DNA of 23,850 nt from RBC101 sp052387735 (GTDB lineage: Bacteria > Gemmatimonadota > Gemmatimonadetes > Gemmatimonadales > Gemmatimonadaceae), in NCBI GenBank assembly GCA_052387735.1, contig JBQTIW010000220.1, forward strand, positions 1 through 23,850, written 5' to 3'. Within the stretch, counting starts at the first letter, position 1, and every line of letters starts with the position of its first letter. Positions 15,273-23,473 of this stretch are shown here, one piece after another. The notes beneath the pieces were generated by a model that was not told the origin of the DNA, made no database searches, and was given only the letters and a program-made list of their open reading frames with translations. The position numbers were made by a program, and so were the translations under genes.

Positions 15273-16226
15273 TCACCGCATTCCAGCCTGTTGCTTCACG
15301 TACTCGGCCGCCGCGCGATGGGTGCCCCACCAGACGCCGGGCTTTGTTTTGATGTGGGCGATGAGCCGTTCGAGCGCGACGATGCGGGAGCGGTGACCGG
15401 TGATATGCGGGTGCATGGTGAGCAGGAACATCGTGCCCTCCGCGAGCGCGCGGTCGAACTCGTCGATCCAGACCTGCGCCACGTCGCGAGGCGAGCTGTA
15501 GGAGTTGCCCTGCGGATTGAAGAGCGGTGCATCGTCGAGGATCCACTCCACCGGCAGCTCCACGATGCCGGTCGCCTCTCCGTTCGCCATCAGCTCATAC
15601 GGGCTGTCATCGGCCATGAGCGAGCTTTCGTACATGAACCCGAGCTCGCGCACGATGCGCATGGTGTTCGGCGAGAAGTTCCAGGACGGGGCGCGGTAGC
15701 CTACCGGTCGTGTGCCGGTCATGCTGGTGAGCGTGTCGATCGCGCGCTGCAGCAGTTCTCGTTCGACATTGCCCGGGAGCGACGTGTTCATCTCATGGAT
15801 CCAGCCGTGCACGCCGAACTCGTGCCGGCCGGACTTCCTGATGACGTCGACCTGCTGCGGAGCGATCATCAGGCTCATCGCGGGAATGAAAAAGGACGCG
15901 GGGATGCGGTTGCGATCGAGGAGCTCGACGACGCGCTGGAGAGCGATGCGCGATCCGTACTGGCCCTGCGACAGCGCGCCGACCGTGGGTTCCCCGAACC
16001 GGAGTGACACCGTCTCGTTGTCCACGTCAAACGACAGAAGCACTGCGACGCGTGCGCCACCCGGCCATTGCCTGGGAGCGAGGCTGCGACCGGCGCGAAC
16101 CGCGTTGACCACCTTCAGTACGGTGTCGGTCGACCACTGCCAGCCCGGCTTCACCGGCGTCTGCGCCGTCAGTGTCACGGGGACGGTGAAGGCGGCTATT
16201 GTGAGATGTCGGATCGAGAATCGCAT
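15273..16226 (-). CDS. Secreted polysaccharide deacetylase-family protein
   Basis: This 317-residue protein has a signal peptide (residues 1-22, cleavage after LTAQ) and a NodB-type deacetylase domain. The metal/catalytic motif is SFDVDNE (Asp67, Asp69), followed by HGWIHE (His140, His144). Then come GYRAPSWNFSPNT (Arg178 region), VELPVEW and a C-terminal TMHPHITGH. The motif style (DVDNE, YRAPSW, MHP) is that of the HP0310/PuuE-like branch, which includes peptidoglycan deacetylases and cyclic-imide or allantoin hydrolases. Export argues for an envelope or extracellular substrate. The start is well supported: GGAG lies six bases before ATG 16226 (16233-16236). It follows the serine hydrolase gene by 55 bases. 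Confidence 0.9.
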   Translation of the reverse strand: MRFSIRHLTIAAFTVPVTLTAQTPVKPGWQWSTDTVLKVVNAVRAGRSLAPRQWPGGARVAVLLSFDVDNETVSLRFGEPTVGALSQGQYGSRIALQRVVELLDRNRIPASFFIPAMSLMIAPQQVDVIRKSGRHEFGVHGWIHEMNTSLPGNVERELLQRAIDTLTSMTGTRPVGYRAPSWNFSPNTMRIVRELGFMYESSLMADDSPYELMANGEATGIVELPVEWILDDAPLFNPQGNSYSSPRDVAQVWIDEFDRALAEGTMFLLTMHPHITGHRSRIVALERLIAHIKTKPGVWWGTHRAAAEYVKQQAGMR

Positions 16227-16281
16227 GGGGATCTCCAGGAGTTTCGCAAACAATGGCGCGGTCGCGGAGAGCGCCCGCCCA

Positions 16282-17772
16282 TCACGGCTTCGTCCGTTCA
16301 AAGCGTGTTCCGAACAGCGCGGCCGCCGTGGCCGCACCTCGCGCATCGAGCGTGAATGTCAGCGTAGACGTACCCGCGCGTCTGTCCTCCCATCGGGCGA
16401 CGAACGTGTCGTAGTGCCAGTGCTCGAGCCAGCCAGTGAACCCGCTGCCGAAGCTGGCGCGGAGCCGGCCCTTGTCGTGCACGACGTCCACCGCGCCGTA
16501 GAGCGAATCGACATACGTACCTGCATATCGTGCCAGCTCGAGTGACGGCCGCGTGTCTGTCTTCCGCGACTGGTTGACCTGCGCCTCGGCCTGCCTCGCC
16601 TGGGTCTCCAGACCGTCATAGAGCGTCCTGACATCGGCGGACCAGTCGCGCGGCGGACCATTGGTGTACATGTCGAGCACGCGGTACATGAGCGCGTGCC
16701 GCAGCTCGGCGTGATCGAGGTTGGCCAGGACGAACACACCCAGTCGCTCGTCGGGTACCAGCCCGATGATGGCGATCATCCCGTCGATGCTGCCCGTGTG
16801 CATCGCCACGGACAGACCGCGGTAGTCGTGCAGGAACCATCCCAGCGCGTAGTTGATCTGGTGGGGTCTGGTGAGGCGCGTCGTCGGATAGAACGAGCCG
16901 GCCGGGACGACGATCTGCGGCGACAGCCAGTCGACGAACGTGGGAGGGGCGATGAGCCGCCGTCCTCCGGCGCGGCCGGAATCGAGGACGAATCGCATCC
17001 ACCTCCCCATATCGCTCACGCTCGACCAGACCGATCCTGCGGCGGCCACCGGATCGACGGGGCGGTTGTCGATCACACGCACGGTATCATCGATGCGCAG
17101 GTGGGGCACGGCCACGTTGGGTCGCCCGCGCGTCATCGACAGCAGCGCCACGGTCTCGCGCATGCCTAACGGTTCGAAGATCCGCTTCGTCACGAAGTCC
17201 GGCCACGGGAGCCCCGACGCCGCGCGGATCACCTCTCCCGCCATCGCGTACTGCACGTTCTGATAGTTGTACACCGACCGGAACGAGCCGGCCGGCTTGA
17301 GCCACCGCAGGCGACGGATGATTTCACCGGTCGAGTAGTTGCCACCCGACCAGAGCAGGTCGGCCCCGGGCAGACCGGTGTGATGCGTGAGCAAATCGCG
17401 CACGGTGAGCTCTCGGGTCATCACCGGATCGTACAGCTGCAGTGACGGGATGTAGCGCTGCACGGCGTCGCCCAGACGCACCTTGTTTTCCTCCTGAAGC
17501 ATGAGGACAGACAGTGCGGTCATCGCTTTGGTCGTCGAGCCGATCGCGAACAGGGTGTGCGCGTCGACCAGCGCGTTGGTCCCCAGCTGCCGCACGCCGT
17601 ATCCCTTGGCAAACACCACCGAGTCATCCTTGACGATGGCGACGGCTAGCCCCGGCACCTCCCAGTCGCGCACACCCCTGGCGACATACGCGTCGAAGGC
17701 GGCGAGATCAGGCTTCTGCGCGGCGAGAGGCGACGCCAGACAGAAAAAAAGTCCCAGAGAGAGAAGGCGCAT
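16282..17772 (-). CDS. Class C beta-lactamase-like serine hydrolase (S12 family)
   Basis: This 496-residue protein has a signal peptide (residues 1-19, MRLLSLGLFFCLASPLAAQ). The penicillin-binding-protein/class C fold carries the three expected motifs: SxxK in IGSTTKAM (Ser79, Lys82), YxN in NYQNVQY (Tyr170, Asn172) and HTGS (His325 onwards) in place of KTG. The last 100 or so residues (from about 390) form a separate beta-rich domain, with LARYAGTYVDSLYGAVDVV, like the DUF3471-type lipocalin-like tail often found on these enzymes. Homologues include esterases, D-aminopeptidases and peptidases; true beta-lactamase activity is not implied. It is periplasmic or secreted. The 122-base gap to the Nudix gene shows no clear promoter. 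It probably shares a transcript with the deacetylase. Confidence 0.9.
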   Translation of the reverse strand: MRLLSLGLFFCLASPLAAQKPDLAAFDAYVARGVRDWEVPGLAVAIVKDDSVVFAKGYGVRQLGTNALVDAHTLFAIGSTTKAMTALSVLMLQEENKVRLGDAVQRYIPSLQLYDPVMTRELTVRDLLTHHTGLPGADLLWSGGNYSTGEIIRRLRWLKPAGSFRSVYNYQNVQYAMAGEVIRAASGLPWPDFVTKRIFEPLGMRETVALLSMTRGRPNVAVPHLRIDDTVRVIDNRPVDPVAAAGSVWSSVSDMGRWMRFVLDSGRAGGRRLIAPPTFVDWLSPQIVVPAGSFYPTTRLTRPHQINYALGWFLHDYRGLSVAMHTGSIDGMIAIIGLVPDERLGVFVLANLDHAELRHALMYRVLDMYTNGPPRDWSADVRTLYDGLETQARQAEAQVNQSRKTDTRPSLELARYAGTYVDSLYGAVDVVHDKGRLRASFGSGFTGWLEHWHYDTFVARWEDRRAGTSTLTFTLDARGAATAAALFGTRFERTKP

Positions 17773-17894
17773 GGGTAGGTCGGGTTTCGGGCGTCGGCTG
17801 ACGGCACGCGGGTGCGGCGTGCTGGAGCTGACGGCTCGAGTTCTGGTGCGGCGGTGGTGTGGCAAAACTGCGTGTTGACCCAAGCTACGGGGAG

Positions 17895-18473
17895 TCAGGC
17901 CAGCCGCGAGAGGAGCTGCCGCAGGATACGCTCGGTCATGCCCCAGACGACGTGTTCGCGGAGTACGAAGCTCGGGACGCGCCACGTCGCACCGCGAACG
18001 TGCACCTCGCTCTCGCGGTCGTAGGTCGGATCGATGAGCAGCGACCACGGCACCCAGAAGGCGTCGGCGACTTCATCGCTGAGGTGGAGGTCGGGCGGCG
18101 AATCGACGACGGCCACGTACGGCGTCACCACGATGGCGGGAAGGGTGGCCGTCCGGGGGCGGAGATCATCGAGGGCACCGAGCACGACGCCGCTGCGCCG
18201 GACGTCCAGCCCCGTCTCCTCCAGCGTTTCGCGCACCGCGGTTGCCTCCAGAGACTCGTCGTTAGGCGACCAGCGTCCACCGGGAAGGGCGATGTGACCG
18301 CTCCACGGATCGCCGGCACGTTCCGAGCGCCGGATCATCAGGAGCTCTGGTTCGCCCCGATCTTCCCGGAAGGCGAGCGCCACCGCCGCGCGCACCGGAT
18401 CGCCGTCGAGTGACGCGGTGCGACCGGGTTGTGCCCGCAGGGCCGCTTCGATGCGAGTCAGCAACGGGTGCAC
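17895..18473 (-). CDS. Nudix hydrolase, CoA pyrophosphatase-like
   Basis: This 192-residue protein contains a complete Nudix box at about residues 66-89: GRWSPNDE, seven residues, then RETLEETGL, with Glu82, Glu85 and Glu86 as metal ligands. The preceding stretch LLMIRRSERAGDPWSGHIALPGG and the one-residue-longer spacing before the first Glu resemble the NudL/NUDT7 CoA-diphosphatase group, which splits CoA to 4'-phosphopantetheine and 3',5'-ADP. Substrate is inferred from that similarity only. The GTG at 18473 is ten bases after the rhodanese stop, and AGG at that stop can serve as a weak Shine-Dalgarno, so the two genes form an operon. It is cytoplasmic, with no signal peptide. Confidence 0.88.
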   Translation of the reverse strand: MHPLLTRIEAALRAQPGRTASLDGDPVRAAVALAFREDRGEPELLMIRRSERAGDPWSGHIALPGGRWSPNDESLEATAVRETLEETGLDVRRSGVVLGALDDLRPRTATLPAIVVTPYVAVVDSPPDLHLSDEVADAFWVPWSLLIDPTYDRESEVHVRGATWRVPSFVLREHVVWGMTERILRQLLSRLA

Positions 18474-18483
18474 GCGGCCTGCC

Positions 18484-18840
18484 TCACCCCTCGATCTCTC
18501 CCTCCGCCTCGACCCACCCCCGGAACCCGCCGCTCATGGACGCGACGTCGGAGTAACCCATCTGCTGCAGGGTGTCCGCCGCAAGCGCCGAGCGGTTTCC
18601 GCTGGCGCAGTACAACACGATCTGGCGGTCGCGCGGCGCCACGAGCTCGATGCGCTGTTCCAGGCCGCCCCGGGCGATGAACATCGCTCCCGGAATGTGC
18701 CCGAGGTTGTATTCGTTAGGTTCACGGCAGTCGATCAGCAGCATCGACGGGTTGCCCCCGAGCATCGCCATGGTCTGCTGCGGCGTGACCTCGGTGATGC
18801 GTGCTTTCGCTTCGTTGATCAGGTCCGCGGCTGTCTTCAC
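18484..18840 (-). CDS. Single-domain rhodanese-like sulfurtransferase
   Basis: This 118-residue protein is one rhodanese domain. It has ITEVTPQQTMAML, then LLIDCREPNEYNLGHIPGA (CH2A-type region), and the active-site loop LYCASGNRS with Cys78. It ends in MSGGFRGWVEA. Members carry sulfur as a persulfide on the loop cysteine; the six-residue loop suits a sulfur rather than phosphate substrate. The GTG start at 18840 is decided by a strong GGAGG seven bases upstream. The frame stays open to 18900, but nothing in the extra 20 residues is conserved-looking. It is transcribed divergently from the symporter gene, 74 bases away. Confidence 0.92.
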   Translation of the reverse strand: MKTAADLINEAKARITEVTPQQTMAMLGGNPSMLLIDCREPNEYNLGHIPGAMFIARGGLEQRIELVAPRDRQIVLYCASGNRSALAADTLQQMGYSDVASMSGGFRGWVEAEGEIEG

Positions 18841-18847
18841 GGAACAT

Positions 18848-18852
18848 CCTCC
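18848..18852 (-). promoter_or_regulatory. Ribosome binding site deciding the rhodanese start
   Basis: GGAGG on the minus strand (CCTCC on plus) lies seven bases before GTG 18840. An ATG in between (18847-18845) is out of frame, so GTG is the start. Confidence 0.7.
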
Positions 18853-18914
18853 GGCAGAGGTACGGCGCCCGCGTCGTGGTCGCGCCGGCGTGACTGACAA
18901 CGTAGTTTGGCCGC

Positions 18915-20147
18915 GTGTCTCTCACGACGAAAGTCCTCATCGCGCTGGCCGCCGGTCTGGCGCTCGGCATGGGCATCTCCGTTGCCAACGCGCCGAGTCT
19001 CACGCGCCTCGTACCGATCATCGAGCCGATCGGCACCCTGTGGATCAACGCGATCCGCATGACGGTCATCCCACTGGTGGTGGGGAGCATCATCGTCGGC
19101 GTGACGTCGGCCCCCGACGCACGGACAATCGGGCGGATCGGCGGGCGCGCGCTGGTCCTGTTCGTGCTCCTGCTCGTGGGAGGCGCCGTGTTTGCCGCGC
19201 TCGTGTCGCCGCTGCTCTTTAGGCAGATTCCGCTGGACCCGGAAGCCGTCGCTGCGCTTCGCAACACGGCGCTCGCTGCATCGCAGGCCGCGGGGGAAAG
19301 CGTCAAGCGGATCCCGACGTTCACGCAATGGCTGGTCGAGCTGATCCCGACCAATCCCATCAAGGCGGCCGCCGACGGTGCGATGCTGCCGCTGATCGTT
19401 TTTTCGGTCGTGTTCGGGCTGGCCGTGACTCGTCTCGCCGGTGAAGGGCGCGACCTGCTCGAGCGTTTTTTCAAGGGCGTGGCCGATACGGCGCTGACGC
19501 TCGTCCGTTGGGTCCTGGTCGCCGCTCCGATCGGGGTCTTCGCGCTGGCCGTGCCTCTCGCTGCCCGGCTGGGTCTTTCTGCGGCGGGGGCGCTAGCGGG
19601 CTACATCATCGCGACATCAGCCGTGTGCACGGTGTTCTCGCTGCTGGTGCTCTATCCCCTGGCGGCGATGGTTGGTCGGGTTTCGTTGCCGGAATTCGCG
19701 CGTGGCATCTTCCCCGCGCAGGCGGTGGCATTCAGCGCCCGCTCCTCGCTCGCCGCTCTCCCGGCGATGATGGAAAGCGCCCGCGCAAGACTTGGCCTTC
19801 CCGAGCAGATCGCCTCGTTCTTCCTGCCACTGGCCGCATCCACCTTCCGCATCGGCGGCGCACTGGGAATCACGAGTGGTGTGCTGTTCATTGAGCGGCT
19901 GTATGGCGTCGAGCTCGGTCCGGCGCAGCTGGCCAGCGTGGTGCTGACGGTGGTGCTCACCACCTTCTCCGTGCCTGGTATTCCTGCCGGCTCCATCATC
20001 GTGATGGTACCGGTCCTCATGGCCGCCGGCGTGCCGGTCGAGGGGATGGGTGTGTTGTTAGGCGTGGACACGATTCCCGACATGTTCCGCACGACCACGA
20101 ACGTCACGGGCGACATGTCGGCGGGAGTGGTGCTGGCACGAGGATAA
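18915..20147 (+). CDS. Dicarboxylate/amino acid:cation symporter (DAACS), altered TM7 motif
   Basis: This 410-residue inner-membrane protein matches the GltP/DctA family. The hairpin-1 serine region is AFSARSSLAALP (Ser274-Pro283). The TM8 signature is DTIPDMFRTTTNVTGD, where Asp385, Asp389, Arg392, Thr393, Asn396 and Asp400 line up with GltPh 390, 394, 397, 398, 401 and 405. The TM7 motif NMDGT, which helps bind sodium in GltPh, is replaced by FRIGG (residues 311-315), so ion coupling may differ. A glutamate, aspartate or C4-dicarboxylate substrate is typical of the family; Asp389 and Arg392 suggest an acidic amino acid (inference). The start is GTG, with no clear Shine-Dalgarno. No partner gene is adjacent; the rhodanese gene is divergent and the methylase gene lies 134 bases downstream. 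Confidence 0.88.
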   Translation: MSLTTKVLIALAAGLALGMGISVANAPSLTRLVPIIEPIGTLWINAIRMTVIPLVVGSIIVGVTSAPDARTIGRIGGRALVLFVLLLVGGAVFAALVSPLLFRQIPLDPEAVAALRNTALAASQAAGESVKRIPTFTQWLVELIPTNPIKAAADGAMLPLIVFSVVFGLAVTRLAGEGRDLLERFFKGVADTALTLVRWVLVAAPIGVFALAVPLAARLGLSAAGALAGYIIATSAVCTVFSLLVLYPLAAMVGRVSLPEFARGIFPAQAVAFSARSSLAALPAMMESARARLGLPEQIASFFLPLAASTFRIGGALGITSGVLFIERLYGVELGPAQLASVVLTVVLTTFSVPGIPAGSIIVMVPVLMAAGVPVEGMGVLLGVDTIPDMFRTTTNVTGDMSAGVVLARG

Positions 20148-20281
20148 GGAAGAGCCAGGAGCGGGTAGTGTGTGGTGGGCTGGGACTGCGACAACAACCA
20201 GCGTCTCCCCACTGCACTGAATTGGTACGATGCGAAATGAAGTGATGACGGTGGTCAGGTCGCACACGCATAGCCTGCGGC

Positions 20282-23200
20282 GTGCTCACCACTCGCTCCG
20301 CTGCACCGCTGCTCGCGGCGATCAGTTCGCCCAAAGGCCCAGGGGCAATCCTGGCGCTGCTCGGTTTCCAGGCGCCCGCGCGTCTCGATCGCGCCACCGC
20401 CCGGGCCATCGGCGTTACGGACGACATCGCCCGCGTCTCGACGGCGCGGCGTGCCGGCATGCTCCGCGTCCTCGTGCTCGTCACGATGGATGCCCGGCCG
20501 CTCCGCGCGATGCTGGCAACGCTCGTCTCGCGCCTTGCCCAGCGCTCACCGCAGTTTGCCTGGCTTCTGCTGGTCGTACGCGGCGACGGAGGCGAAGCGG
20601 CCATTGCGACGTGGGTCGATGAAGGCACGCGAATCCGGCGTGCGGCGCTCATCTGTGAACCTTCCCGCCTGCGTGAAAGCGACGCGGAAACGTTGTGCGC
20701 CCTCGTGGCCGCGAGCGGCGGTGACGATGCGCTGGTGCACCTGCGATGGCACGAGATCCTGGGGCGTCAGGCGCTCTCGACCCGGTTCTACCGGGCCCTC
20801 GAGCACTCGATCGTCTCGATGGCTGAGGGCGCCGAGGGCGCGGCGCCCTCGGAGGTGCGTCGCACGCTCGCCCTGACGACGGCGTCGCGACTGCTCTTCC
20901 TGTCCTTCCTGCAATCGCGCGGCTGGCTCGATCGCGACCCGGACTTCCTCGTCAGGCACTTCGACGTCGCCACGGCCGGCTCGGGCAATGCACACCGGCG
21001 TCTCTTCGAGCCCCTGTTCTTCGGCACGTTGAACACCCGATTCGCCAGACGCGCGCCGATGGCACGCCGCCTCGGTCGCGTGCCCTTTCTCAATGGCGGC
21101 CTGTTCGCGCGCTCGCCGCTGGAAATGCGCTACCGCCGCCTTCGCTTTCGCGATGAAGAGCTGGGGGCCCTCTTCGACGATGTCCTCACCAGGTTCCGCT
21201 TCACCGCGCACGAGGACCGCACCGACACCAGTGAGGCAGCGATCGATCCCGAGATGCTCGGACGTGCCTTCGAAAGCCTGATGGCCTCGCGCGACCGGCG
21301 CGACAGCGGCGCGTTCTACACGCCGCAAGCGCTGGTGGAGCGCACGACCGAGGCGGCCCTCGACGAAGTCCTCGTGGCGCGCGGCGTACCGTCCCCGATT
21401 CGAGAGGCGCTGATCCGGCACACGCCGCTCGCGCCTGACGACTCGGCGCAATTGCGCGTCGCGCTCGCCGGACTGCGCCTGCTCGACCCTGCCTGCGGCT
21501 CGGGTGCCTTCCTCGTGCACCTGCTCGAACGGCTCACCGACGCGTTCGTCACCACGGGTGTGGCGGAGGCGCGCGCAAGCATCAAGCGTCGGGTGCTCAC
21601 CAGCTCGATCTTCGGCGTCGACATCAATCCAATGGCCGTCTGGCTGTGTGAACTGCGGTTGTGGCTCTCCACCGTCATCGATCTCGACGTCGAGGACCCG
21701 CTGGACGTGCCGCCGCTGCCCAACCTCGATCGGAACGTGCGGGTCGGCGACGCGCTCGATGGCGGCACCTGGATCGAGATGGGAAGTGAACGTGACCTGC
21801 CGTCGGTCGTGCGACTGCGCGAGCGCTATGCGCGCGCCACCGGCCGCCGCAAGTCTGTGCTCGCGCGCGCGATGGACATGGCGGAGCGAACGGCCGCGCT
21901 GACCGTGCTCGGCCGCCGCCTCGACGCCGTCACCGAGGAACGGTGGTCGCTTCTTGCCGTGTCGCGAGGTCGGGATCTGTTCGGCGGACGTCGTGGCTCG
22001 TTAGGCGCGGAGCCGGCACGACGCGACGAGCTCAAGGCGCTGGCACGATCGCTGCGCGCACAGCGACGCGCCCTGGGCTCGGGCGCTGCCCTTCCCTTTC
22101 GTTTCGCCAGCCACTTCGCCGACGCCATGCAGACGGGAGGCTTCGATCTGGTCATCGGCAATCCCCCGTGGGTGCGCATCCACCGCATTCCGCCCGATCG
22201 GCGCGAGGCATTCCGGCGGCAGTTCCGCGTGTTCCGCGATGCCGCCTGGCAGCGCGGGGCGCTCGCCGCCGGTGCCGGGCCCGGCTTCGCCGCGCAGGTC
22301 GATCTGGCCGCTCTCTTCGCCGAACAATCGATGGAGCTCGTCAGGCGCGGGGGAGTCGTTGCCCTCCTCCTCCCCATCAAACTCTGGCGTTCGCTGGCTG
22401 GCGGTGGTGTCCGCCGCATGCTGAGCACCGAGCACACGCTCAAGGTGCTCGAGGACTGGTCCGACGCGCCTGCGGCTTTCGACGCCGCAGTGTACCCCTC
22501 ACTGATCGTGGCGCGCCGTGGAGGCGAGCGGGGGAGCCATGACGCCATACGCGTCACGATGCACAAGCGCCGACTGGCCATCTCCTGGGGCGTGCCCACC
22601 GCCCACCTCGCGTTCGACGACTCCCCAGGCGCGCCGTGGATCATGCTGCCGCCTGACGCGCGTCGCGCCTTCTCTCGAATGATCGAGGGCGGTGTGGCGC
22701 TGGAACGCTCGCACTTCGGGTCACCGACCCTTGGTGTGAAGTGCGGGTGCAATGATGCCTTTCTCGTTTCTGCACCGGCCCTGTCTGAGGGCGAGACCGT
22801 GGTGGCGTCCTCACGCGGCAACGTGCGGATTGATTCAGCCTGCCTGCGACCCATGCTTCGGGGCGAACGGGTCAGGCGCTGGCGGTCCTCGTCAGGCGAC
22901 GATTGGATCGTGTGGACGCACGGCCGCGACGGACGCCCCTTGCGCGCACTGCCTCCGGCAACGTCACGCTGGTTGGCGCGATGGCGATCCTCGCTGACAT
23001 CCCGCACCGACGTCCGCGGGAATGCACCCTGGTGGTCGCTGTTTCGAACAGATGGCGCCAGCAACGAGCGCCCGCGTGTCGTATGGGCCGACGTCAGCCG
23101 CGGGCCACGCGCCACCGTGCTGCCGGCAGGCTCGCCCGTGATTCCGCTGAACACCTGCTACGTGATGACATGCCGCGACGACACCGACGCCGCGGCCCTC

Positions 23201-23473
23201 GTCGCGCTGCTCAATTCGCCGCTCGTCGCTGCATGGCTGGAGGCGATCGCCGAACCCGCACGGGGTGGATATCGCCGCTACCTGGCGTGGACGATGTCGT
23301 GCGTGCCGATTCCCACCGACTGGATGCGGGCCCGCCAGGTGCTCGCCCCACTGGGCGCGCGCGCCGTGCGTGGTGAGGAGATCAGCGACGCCGAACTGTT
23401 CGACGCCGCGTGTGACGCGTATGGCCTCGGCGCACGCGTGGTGGCTCCGCTGGTCGACTGGGCGTGGCGGTAG
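20282..23473 (+). CDS. Eco57I-type N6-adenine DNA methyltransferase of a putative restriction/defence module
   Basis: This 1063-residue protein is a gamma-class adenine methylase. The N-terminal helical part includes RLLFLSFLQSRGWL (203-216), LNGGLF (270-275) and GAFYTP (343-348), as in Eco57I, PglX and DISARM-type methylases. SAM-binding motif I is LDPACGSGAFL (401-411), followed by GVDINPMA (445-452). Catalytic motif IV is NPPW (627-630). The C-terminal 350 residues probably hold target recognition. I see no PD-ExK nuclease motif in the first 200 residues, so unlike many type IIG enzymes it seems to lack a built-in nuclease. The GTG at 20282 was chosen as the first start in the open frame; it has no clear Shine-Dalgarno, and a later start is possible. 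Its last ten bases overlap the helicase gene. Base composition resembles the neighbours, with no sign of recent transfer. Confidence 0.88.
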   Translation: MLTTRSAAPLLAAISSPKGPGAILALLGFQAPARLDRATARAIGVTDDIARVSTARRAGMLRVLVLVTMDARPLRAMLATLVSRLAQRSPQFAWLLLVVRGDGGEAAIATWVDEGTRIRRAALICEPSRLRESDAETLCALVAASGGDDALVHLRWHEILGRQALSTRFYRALEHSIVSMAEGAEGAAPSEVRRTLALTTASRLLFLSFLQSRGWLDRDPDFLVRHFDVATAGSGNAHRRLFEPLFFGTLNTRFARRAPMARRLGRVPFLNGGLFARSPLEMRYRRLRFRDEELGALFDDVLTRFRFTAHEDRTDTSEAAIDPEMLGRAFESLMASRDRRDSGAFYTPQALVERTTEAALDEVLVARGVPSPIREALIRHTPLAPDDSAQLRVALAGLRLLDPACGSGAFLVHLLERLTDAFVTTGVAEARASIKRRVLTSSIFGVDINPMAVWLCELRLWLSTVIDLDVEDPLDVPPLPNLDRNVRVGDALDGGTWIEMGSERDLPSVVRLRERYARATGRRKSVLARAMDMAERTAALTVLGRRLDAVTEERWSLLAVSRGRDLFGGRRGSLGAEPARRDELKALARSLRAQRRALGSGAALPFRFASHFADAMQTGGFDLVIGNPPWVRIHRIPPDRREAFRRQFRVFRDAAWQRGALAAGAGPGFAAQVDLAALFAEQSMELVRRGGVVALLLPIKLWRSLAGGGVRRMLSTEHTLKVLEDWSDAPAAFDAAVYPSLIVARRGGERGSHDAIRVTMHKRRLAISWGVPTAHLAFDDSPGAPWIMLPPDARRAFSRMIEGGVALERSHFGSPTLGVKCGCNDAFLVSAPALSEGETVVASSRGNVRIDSACLRPMLRGERVRRWRSSSGDDWIVWTHGRDGRPLRALPPATSRWLARWRSSLTSRTDVRGNAPWWSLFRTDGASNERPRVVWADVSRGPRATVLPAGSPVIPLNTCYVMTCRDDTDAAALVALLNSPLVAAWLEAIAEPARGGYRRYLAWTMSCVPIPTDWMRARQVLAPLGARAVRGEEISDAELFDAACDAYGLGARVVAPLVDWAWR

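Noticed and set aside
20148..20281. Terminator or promoter between the symporter and methylase genes
   Set aside because: Partial GT-rich and CCCC-containing complementarity exists, but there is no stable stem with a T-run and no convincing -35/-10 pair.
21826..23154. 442-codon open frame on the minus strand
   Set aside because: It is antisense to the methylase gene and Arg/Ser-rich, with no recognisable motif.
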